From the NCBI GenBank assembly GCA_024226315.1, contig JAAELT010000402.1, positions 1-46,825 of the forward strand: a stretch of 46,825 nt of DNA, in the 5' to 3' direction. Below the pieces are notes generated by a model that did not search any database, was not told the origin of the DNA, and saw nothing but the letters and a program-made list of their open reading frames with translations. Source of the DNA: a bacterium (GTDB lineage Bacteria > Acidobacteriota > Thermoanaerobaculia > Multivoradales > J023). Below, one piece after another: positions 42,358 through 46,825 of this stretch; the first letter of the stretch is position 1; each line of letters starts with the position of its first letter. The position numbers and the translations under genes were made by a program.

Positions 42358-43040
42358 GAAGGAAAGCGGTGACCAAGCGCCTGAAGGCGATCGCCAGGTT
42401 GCGGAGCATGATCCGGGTCTCCGGCGGGGAGCTGAGCGAGCGGCTAGCACGTCGTCCGGCGGCGCCGCGGGGGGAGGGGTTCGGGTATGGGGAGGTGTTC
42501 GCGCATTGGGATGCCGAGCTCGCCGCGGTCGAGCGCGAGCTCGCCGCGGCGGAGGATGCGTACGTGCGCCGTAAGGAGCTCATCGTCACCGTGCGGGGGT
42601 TGCGCGACCAGGCGATCTCGGACCTCTACCAGGAGCAGACGGCGGTGCAGGGCCTCTTGCAGAGTCTGCCGGATTCGAGGGAGCTGGTTCTGGAAGGGAT
42701 CGCTGGGGCGGTGCCGCAGGATTCGTCGGCACTGGCTCTGCGGGCCCGGCGGACGGCGGTTCTGCTTCGCCGGTTGCAGCGAACAGGCCGGTGGCGGGGG
42801 GACAAGGTAGGGGTCGAAGTCGCGAATCTGATCGAGGCGCTGGAGGAGGGTGGGCGGGAGCTGGAGATGCTGGTCTCGGAGTTGGAGGATGCGCAGGCCG
42901 CGGTCGACGCGGCACGGTGCCGGGCGGAGGAGAGGGTGGCAGGCGTCGACGGGGTGGTGCCGTGGATCACCCGTGGGCTGGAGAGCCTGTGTCGGCTGGC
43001 CGGCCAGGATGGGCTCGCCGGGCGGATCCGGGTTCGCTGA
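42354..43040 (+). CDS. Unrecognised coiled-coil protein, last gene of operon
   Basis: This 228-aa protein is almost entirely helical, with heptad-like stretches (AHWDAELAAVERELAAAEDA, EEGGRELEMLVSELEDAQAA). It starts with a basic segment (MRRKAVTKRLKAIARLRSMI). The ATG overlaps the previous stop. The frame stays open about 250 bp upstream of this start, which leaves room for a frameshifted fusion with the gene before. It ends 31 bp before the convergent TPR gene. No family is recognised. Confidence 0.6.
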   Translation: MRRKAVTKRLKAIARLRSMIRVSGGELSERLARRPAAPRGEGFGYGEVFAHWDAELAAVERELAAAEDAYVRRKELIVTVRGLRDQAISDLYQEQTAVQGLLQSLPDSRELVLEGIAGAVPQDSSALALRARRTAVLLRRLQRTGRWRGDKVGVEVANLIEALEEGGRELEMLVSELEDAQAAVDAARCRAEERVAGVDGVVPWITRGLESLCRLAGQDGLAGRIRVR

Positions 43041-43070
43041 ATCGGTTAGCCGGATCGGGTGCCCGGGACG

Positions 43071-44195
43071 CTATTTCTTTGGCTTGGCGCCTTTGAACAC
43101 ACCAGCGGCGATCAGCTCCCGCGCCTTGCCGGTGATCTCGTCAGAGAGGTTCTGTGCCTGGATCGCCGAGACCCACTGAGACAGTGCCGCGAGGGCTTCC
43201 GTGTCGCCGGAGAGGACTCGAAATCGCTTGTATGTCTCGCCGGCGAGCTCGGCGAGCGCCCCCCACTCTCTCGCCAGGTGGAGGATCTCTCCGAGATCGA
43301 GCCCGACAAGCGCGATTTCCCAGGGCAACTGAAGCGCGCGGAATCCCTCCAGGGCGATCCGGAACGCTCTCTCCGCGCGGCGATCGAGCCCAACAGCAGC
43401 CCAAACCAATCCCTCGACCCACAGCAGTCGGTAGCGCCCGGCGCTCCGCACCTGGCCTTTCAGCAGCTCGCGAGCTCTTCGGATGTTCTGCAAGGCCGCG
43501 GTCTTGGCGCTGTGATGAGGCGACTTTGACATCGCGAGAGCCAGGTTGTGGGCGCCACTCACGTGGATTCGCTCGCTCCGGGGCGAATCCTTCGGATCAG
43601 TGCGGCTCAGGGCCTCCCCGCAACACGCGATTGCCTCGGGGAACTGGCGGACCATTTCCAAGAGGTAGCCTCGACAGACCAGCGCCTCGGAGATCAGCTC
43701 TCGGCCGCGGTCACCCCTGGCTACTTTGCGCAGTTGCTGCAGTGCTGTGGCCGACAGCACCAGGGCCTCATCCATTCGACCCTGGCAAGCTCGCAGCACC
43801 GAGAGGCGTCTCCGAATATCCGCGGCTGTCGCAGGCTCGACCGATCCAGACCCGATCAAGGTCAGTGCTTGCCGATAGGGCTCCTCCGCAGCGTCAGGGT
43901 CGCCCGCAGCTCGATACGCGCCTCCCAGCAGTGCCCACGCTCGAGCGAGCCGTGTGAGGTGCTCCTTATGACCGTCCGGGGTGTCGCCCTCCGGAATCGA
44001 TAGCGCATGGTCCGGGGCAACCTTTGCCCACTGCAGGCCCTTTTGCGGGTCGTGGTAGATCAACCCGTCAAGATGCTCGTGGAGGAGATCGCAGAACACC
44101 GGATCTGCATAGGATCGCCGGGTCAGTAACGCTCCGGGATCGCCTGCTGGCAGCTCGCGAAGTAACCTCTTGGCCCAGCTCAAACAGTGCGGCAT
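43071..44195 (-). CDS. Tetratricopeptide-repeat protein
   Basis: This 374-aa soluble protein consists of TPR-like helical pairs (LARAWALLGGAYRAAGDPDA AEEPYRQAL is the clearest; EALVCRGYLLEMVRQFPEAI and LVWAAVGLDRRAERAFRIAL are others). A conserved N-terminal block (CLSWAKRLLRELPAGDPGAL) and a Lys-rich end complete it. It stands divergent from an XRE-type gene across a regulatory-looking spacer with a large palindrome. TPR proteins in such pairs often sense peptides or partner proteins. The ATG at 44195 is preferred; a GTG at 44213 is also in frame. Confidence 0.8.
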   Translation of the reverse strand: MPHCLSWAKRLLRELPAGDPGALLTRRSYADPVFCDLLHEHLDGLIYHDPQKGLQWAKVAPDHALSIPEGDTPDGHKEHLTRLARAWALLGGAYRAAGDPDAAEEPYRQALTLIGSGSVEPATAADIRRRLSVLRACQGRMDEALVLSATALQQLRKVARGDRGRELISEALVCRGYLLEMVRQFPEAIACCGEALSRTDPKDSPRSERIHVSGAHNLALAMSKSPHHSAKTAALQNIRRARELLKGQVRSAGRYRLLWVEGLVWAAVGLDRRAERAFRIALEGFRALQLPWEIALVGLDLGEILHLAREWGALAELAGETYKRFRVLSGDTEALAALSQWVSAIQAQNLSDEITGKARELIAAGVFKGAKPKK

Positions 44196-44262
44196 CGGTC
44201 GAGAGACTAGCACAAGGAAAAGGGGCGAGCCGTTCAGGCCGGCCCGCCCCTAGGAGCTGTGT

Positions 44263-44397
44263 CTAGCCGCTCGGAACGGCACCCGGCCCGTACCCGGCAC
44301 GTAGCGATGTTTTCACCGTCACTTCGTCCTCACCTCCGTTCCACGCAGTCAACCTGACCTGTTGGTGTTCGCCGCTGACCACTTCAGCGTTCAGCAC
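44263..44397 (-). CDS. Possible 44-aa peptide upstream of the TPR gene
   Basis: On the minus strand a GTG at 44397, 10 bp after AGGA, opens VLNAEVVSGEHQQVRLTAWN and continues to a TAG at 44263. The composition is balanced and beta-strand-like, unlike shadow frames, and an in-frame stop lies just upstream. It is 67 bp before the TPR start on the same strand. It could be a small secreted-signal partner for the TPR protein or a leader peptide; neither is shown. Confidence 0.35.
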   Translation of the reverse strand: MLNAEVVSGEHQQVRLTAWNGGEDEVTVKTSLRAGYGPGAVPSG

Positions 44398-44410
44398 ACC
44401 ATAATTCCTA

Positions 44411-44440
44411 GAAACAACCTACCGCTCGGTCGGTTGTTTC
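44411..44440. promoter_or_regulatory. 30-bp palindrome in the TPR/XRE divergent region
   Basis: GAAACAACC-t-ACCG (44411-44424) is mirrored by CGGT-c-GGTTGTTTC (44427-44440) around CT, giving 13 of 14 paired positions. It lies between the minus-strand TPR unit and the plus-strand XRE unit. A dimeric or tetrameric repressor, possibly the XRE protein itself, could bind here and control both directions. Confidence 0.65.
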
Positions 44441-44568
44441 AATCGGGCCGGACGGAGTTTCTGGCTTAGTGTTCTGTCCATGGGCAGCGCAGACAGAGTC
44501 GGCACCGTGCTCGAAGTCGTGGCTACCGAGTGCCCAGGCTCCTCTTCGCGCCACTCCTCAACTGAAAC

Positions 44569-44635
44569 GCCGCCCGCGGCGGGGGGCTCGCTGTGATGAG
44601 CATTCGACCCTCGCTCCCCACCGCGGGCGGCTTTT
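44569..44635 (+). terminator. Terminator-like hairpin in the XRE leader
   Basis: GCCGCCCGCGG (44569-44579) pairs perfectly with CCGCGGGCGGC (44621-44631), directly followed by TTTT. The 41-nt loop can itself pair GGGG with CCCC. It lies 17 bp before the XRE start codon, so it could attenuate readthrough into that gene or end a short RNA made from the palindrome side. Confidence 0.6.
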
Positions 44636-44651
44636 GCTCGACAAGGTCAGC

Positions 44652-45062
44652 ATGAGCACTATCGATCCAACCGTTCAAGTTGTCCGCGCCGAGATTCAAG
44701 GAGACGGCCAAGGCCCTGCTCCATTCCCCGACATCGTCGCGGGCGCTCTCCGGCTGATCCGGACGCGCCAGGGCCTCACCCAGACCGCGGCCTCGAAGCG
44801 ACCCGGCGCGCCCGATTTCCGGACGCTGAGCCATTGGGAGACGCGCCGCAAACTGCCGAGTCTCCGGATCCTGGCCAACTACCTCAGAGCGCTCGGCCTC
44901 GACTTCAGCGCCTTTCAGGAGGCTCTCGATCAGATCGCTGGAGTGGACTCCGCCGAGGCTGCTCTCACGTCGCGCCTGGTGGAGCTGGAGGGGTTGCAGC
45001 CTCGAATCACTGAGCTCGAGCGGCGGGTGTCGGAGCTCGAGCGGCCGGACGGGGAGTCGTAA
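44652..45062 (+). CDS. XRE-family HTH protein with C-terminal coiled coil
   Basis: This 136-aa protein has an N-terminal extension of about 30 residues and an XRE-type HTH (IRTRQGLTQTAASKRPGA, then FRTLSHWETRRKLPSLRILA). It ends in a coiled coil (LVELEGLQPRITELERRVSE) that may dimerise it. The ATG at 44652 follows AAGG. It is divergent from the TPR gene and sits behind a palindrome and a terminator-like hairpin, so it is a likely autoregulator. The spacer after it leads to a decayed toxin gene on the other strand. Confidence 0.78.
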   Translation: MSTIDPTVQVVRAEIQGDGQGPAPFPDIVAGALRLIRTRQGLTQTAASKRPGAPDFRTLSHWETRRKLPSLRILANYLRALGLDFSAFQEALDQIAGVDSAEAALTSRLVELEGLQPRITELERRVSELERPDGES

Positions 45063-45107
45063 ACCCGGCCGCTGCCTAGTTGGGCGGTACCCGACGCGAG
45101 CCGACGG

Positions 45108-45358
45108 CTACGAACTGCCGCCGGAGCGCGAGGTCGACTTCTCCCGCGCGGGGATGGATGCGCGGGAGGGCGGGTAGGGCGATGTACCGATTTCTCGCGA
45201 CAGTGTCGCGAGTTTTGGCGCGACGAGGGCGAGGGCGATGGCACGGGAGCTGAGCGACTCGGACCGACTGGTGGTCCTGCCCGCGAAGCGGAGGGTCGCG
45301 ACCCTGGCGAGAAGATCGTCAACGGTCTTGGCAGCCACTGCCGCACACGGAAGCTCAC
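45108..45358 (-). pseudogene. Decayed ParE/RelE-type toxin
   Basis: A GTG at 45358 overlaps the antitoxin stop (GTGA) and opens MSFRV, a common toxin beginning. The useful frame then shifts to AAKTVDDLLARVATLRF, which resembles the second helix of ParE/RelE toxins. About 30 codons between are missing, and the rest is frame-shifted, Ser/Arg-rich sequence down to about 45108. The gene is best read as a toxin remnant after deletion. The evidence is the position after a Phd-like antitoxin plus this one helix. Confidence 0.45.
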
Positions 45359-45651
45359 TCCGCGTAGCGCTTCTTCAGCAGCTCGCGAACCTCTTCATGG
45401 GGGATCACGCGGCCCGCTTCCACATCCGCAAGGCCCGCCTGGACGTCGCGGAGGAGATGAAGCTCGTCGAGGAGACTCTGGTAGCTATCGATGTCCACGA
45501 CAACCGCCACGTCGTGGCCCTCATGCCGCAGCGCGACCGGGCGCCTGGTTTCTCGAATCCGCTCCAGGATCGCCGATGAGTTGGCGCCGAGCTCGGAAAA
45601 AGCCTGACTCTGGAGAGCCGTCTTGCTGGCTACCGACTTGCTGAGAGTCAT
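45355..45651 (-). CDS. Phd/YefM-type antitoxin, apparently orphan
   Basis: This 98-aa protein follows the Phd/YefM pattern: SELGANSSAILERIRETRRP, then VALRHEGHDVAVVVDIDSYQ with a helical toxin-binding end (LADVEAGRVIPHEEVRELLK). The ATG at 45651 follows AGGAGG by 7 bp; the longer open frame upstream is non-homologous. Such antitoxins bind DNA as dimers and block a RelE/ParE toxin encoded just downstream. Here the downstream gene is degraded, so it may persist as an anti-addiction antitoxin. Confidence 0.85.
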   Translation of the reverse strand: MTLSKSVASKTALQSQAFSELGANSSAILERIRETRRPVALRHEGHDVAVVVDIDSYQSLLDELHLLRDVQAGLADVEAGRVIPHEEVRELLKKRYAE

Positions 45652-45856
45652 GATCTTGCCTCCTGAGTGAAAGGCTACAGTACCACGCTCTGCCAGTGCC
45701 ACAGAGACCACTCTGCCGATTCGAAGTGTCACACTCGTCGCCGGAGCGCGGACGACGGCCGGGGCCTCGTGAGCCGGACATGGGGCGAGCATGCCGGGGT
45801 GAGAAGGCGGCGTCAAGCGCCCCCGAGAGCCTCAGCCCTCCCCCGCTTTCAGGAGA

Positions 45857-46045
45857 TCAGAGCGCATCCTCTACTCGTCGCCAGCGGGCGCCTCGACCCT
45901 GGCCCTCGGCCACGAGCAGCCCTTCGTCCCGCATCTGGCGCAGTACGCGGCGGATCATATCGCGGCTGACGCCGGGGCAGTCGCGCTCGAGCTCGGAGAT
46001 GGAGAAGGAATGGGGGTAGCCACCGCTACCGAACCGCCCTCGGCA
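45857..46045 (-). pseudogene. Fragment encoding a C-terminal winged-helix domain
   Basis: A stop-to-stop frame encodes FSISELERDCPGVSRDMIRR and VLRQMRDEGLLVAEGQGRGA, ending RWRRVEDAL and TGA. This is the wHTH often found at the end of Fic-family and other proteins. There is no suitable start codon and no N-terminal domain. By coincidence or fusion, the frame follows directly after the TGA of the HI1420-type antitoxin gene. It is most likely the tail of a gene otherwise lost. Confidence 0.55.
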
Positions 46046-46345
46046 TCAAGCGGCTTCTGCGTGCAGCCGCAGACCTAGAGCCCGAGCCACTTTGAGGACC
46101 GTGGCGAAGCTCGGGTTGCCGTTCTCGCTGAGAGCCTTGTAGAGACTCTCCCGACTGAGGCCGGCGTCTCGGGCAACCTGTGTCATGCCCTTTGCACGCG
46201 CGATGTCTCCGAGCGCACGCGCAATACCCGGTGCGTCGTCGGGCGCTTCAGCCAGCCAGGCGTCGAGGTAGGCGGCCATCTCTTCGGGAGTGCGCAGTTG
46301 GTCCGCCACGTCGTAGGGCACCGTCTTGGTCTTGGTCTTGGGCAT
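46046..46345 (-). CDS. HI1420-type addiction module antidote protein
   Basis: This 99-aa antitoxin has PYDVADQLRTPEEMAAYLDA, IARALGDIARAKGMTQVARD and the HTH end GLSRESLYKALSENGNPSFA. It is the family of XRE-like antidotes paired with HI1419-type RelE-fold killers. The partner toxin lies 13 bp upstream in the same transcript (toxin first, as in HigBA-like modules). It would neutralise that toxin and repress the shared promoter through the palindrome at 46653-46674. Confidence 0.93.
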   Translation of the reverse strand: MPKTKTKTVPYDVADQLRTPEEMAAYLDAWLAEAPDDAPGIARALGDIARAKGMTQVARDAGLSRESLYKALSENGNPSFATVLKVARALGLRLHAEAA

Positions 46346-46358
46346 TTTCGACTCGCTC

Positions 46359-46646
46359 CTACAGGTTCTGGGCCAGCGTGATCGCCGTCTCGATGTCTCG
46401 CTGCTGGTTGGATTTATCGCCTCCGGCCAACAGCACGATGAGCTCGTTGCCTCGCTCGGTGTAGTAGACGCGGTAGCCAGGACCGAAGTCGATCTTCAAC
46501 TCGGAGACGCCGTGAGTGAGATTGCGATGTTGCCAAGGATTGCCATGAGCAAGCCGATCGACCCGTACCTGGATGCGGGCGCGCCCCACGCGATCCTCGA
46601 GGGAGTTGATCCAGTCTCGATAGACCACGGTCATGCGCACACGCAT
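46359..46646 (-). CDS. HI1419-type RelE/ParE-fold toxin
   Basis: This 95-aa protein has the killer-protein pattern: WINSLEDRVGRARIQVRVDR, VSELKIDFGPGYRVYYTERG and VLLAGGDKSNQQRDIETAI. RelE-fold toxins of this family are thought to cut mRNA at the ribosome. The ATG at 46646 is preferred; a GTG two codons earlier is also in frame. It is the first gene of a complete toxin-antitoxin operon, directly behind an operator-like palindrome. Confidence 0.92.
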   Translation of the reverse strand: MRVRMTVVYRDWINSLEDRVGRARIQVRVDRLAHGNPWQHRNLTHGVSELKIDFGPGYRVYYTERGNELIVLLAGGDKSNQQRDIETAITLAQNL

Positions 46647-46652
46647 GAACAC

Positions 46653-46674
46653 ACTGTAGCCTACAGGCTACAGT
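46653..46674. promoter_or_regulatory. Palindromic operator of the toxin-antitoxin operon
   Basis: ACTGTAGCC (46653-46661) and GGCTACAGT (46666-46674) are perfect inverted arms around TACA. They sit 6 bp upstream of the toxin ATG on the minus strand, the usual place for autorepression by the toxin-antitoxin complex. Confidence 0.7.
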
Positions 46675-46788
46675 TGTCAAGCATGAACTTAGCGCTTCGC
46701 GCGAACTTTGAGACCGCCTTTGGCTTGGCGAACGACGGCGGCAACGCCCGCCGACGTGCCGCGGCTCAAAGATGAGACAATCAGGCTC

Positions 46789-46825
46789 ATGCTCCAGCCC
46801 GGACTCCAGATCCGATATCGACTCG
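46789..46825 (+). CDS. Possible 5' end of a Ser/Thr protein kinase gene
   Basis: The last 37 bases read MLQPGLQIRYRL in frame from an ATG at 46789. LxPGxxI-RYRL is the usual lead-in of PknB-like bacterial kinases before the Gly-rich loop, which would lie outside the window. There is no good ribosome-binding site. Twelve residues are too few for a firm call. Confidence 0.35.
   Translation, partial: MLQPGLQIRYRL

Noticed and set aside
39988..42450. 820-aa minus-strand frame across the accessory operon
   Set aside because: It runs against seven plus-strand genes with ribosome-binding sites and ATGA overlaps, and it is Arg/Ser/Gly-rich without any domain.

Overview
The window is a high-GC bacterial chromosome segment that most resembles an Acidobacteriota genome, possibly the Thermoanaerobaculia or a sister class. 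The pointers are a secreted GWxTD plus VWFA-related protein, an FHA/AAA+/Fis regulator, a PilB ATPase, a WaaC-like heptosyltransferase (so a Gram-negative envelope) and a selenoprotein. This placement is inferred from gene content only.

Left part (1-24 kb) is mostly household and envelope functions. It holds a truncated VWFA protein, pilB, a GT9 heptosyltransferase, an Lrp regulator followed by the two ends of a deleted EamA transporter, prmC, an adaptor/ATPase/permease ABC export operon with a TlpA-like lipoprotein, a metallophosphatase and an isolated contractile tail-sheath gene. Next come ribokinase and a secreted peroxiredoxin-like selenoprotein, readable only if an in-frame TGA is selenocysteine. 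An FHA-AAA+-Fis regulator, an alpha/beta hydrolase with an acyl carrier protein, and a PAS histidine kinase follow. glgC-glgA and a DUF4258/DUF2283 pair end this part.

Middle part (24-37 kb): on the minus strand, an ATP-grasp ligase, a CBM48-like/esterase protein and a cyanophycinase-like S51 protein form a compact set next to the glycogen genes. A RADAR antiphage pair, rdrA-rdrB, lies upstream of that set on the same strand. A CBS protein, an OmpA-like protein, a small membrane protein and an Rpn-family nuclease follow.

Right part (37-46.8 kb) is accessory. It starts with a 42-bp-period repeat array and an AT-richer gap, then an HTH gene and a tightly packed seven-gene operon (38683-43040). 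I do not recognise that operon as any described system. It contains a pterin-dehydratase-fold protein lacking the catalytic His pair, an archaeo-eukaryotic-primase-like protein whose catalytic residues seem lost, and five unrecognised proteins, several with strongly acidic or basic tails. A TPR/XRE pair with a large palindrome and a terminator-like leader follows, then toxin-antitoxin genes in various states of decay. The right edge may be the first codons of a Ser/Thr kinase.

The strongest observations are the selenoprotein with its SECIS-like hairpin, the undescribed seven-gene operon, the RADAR pair, and the ATP-grasp/esterase/S51 set beside the glycogen genes. In-frame minisatellites of 12-18 bp recur in several unrelated genes. 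No rRNA, tRNA or CRISPR array was found by eye.
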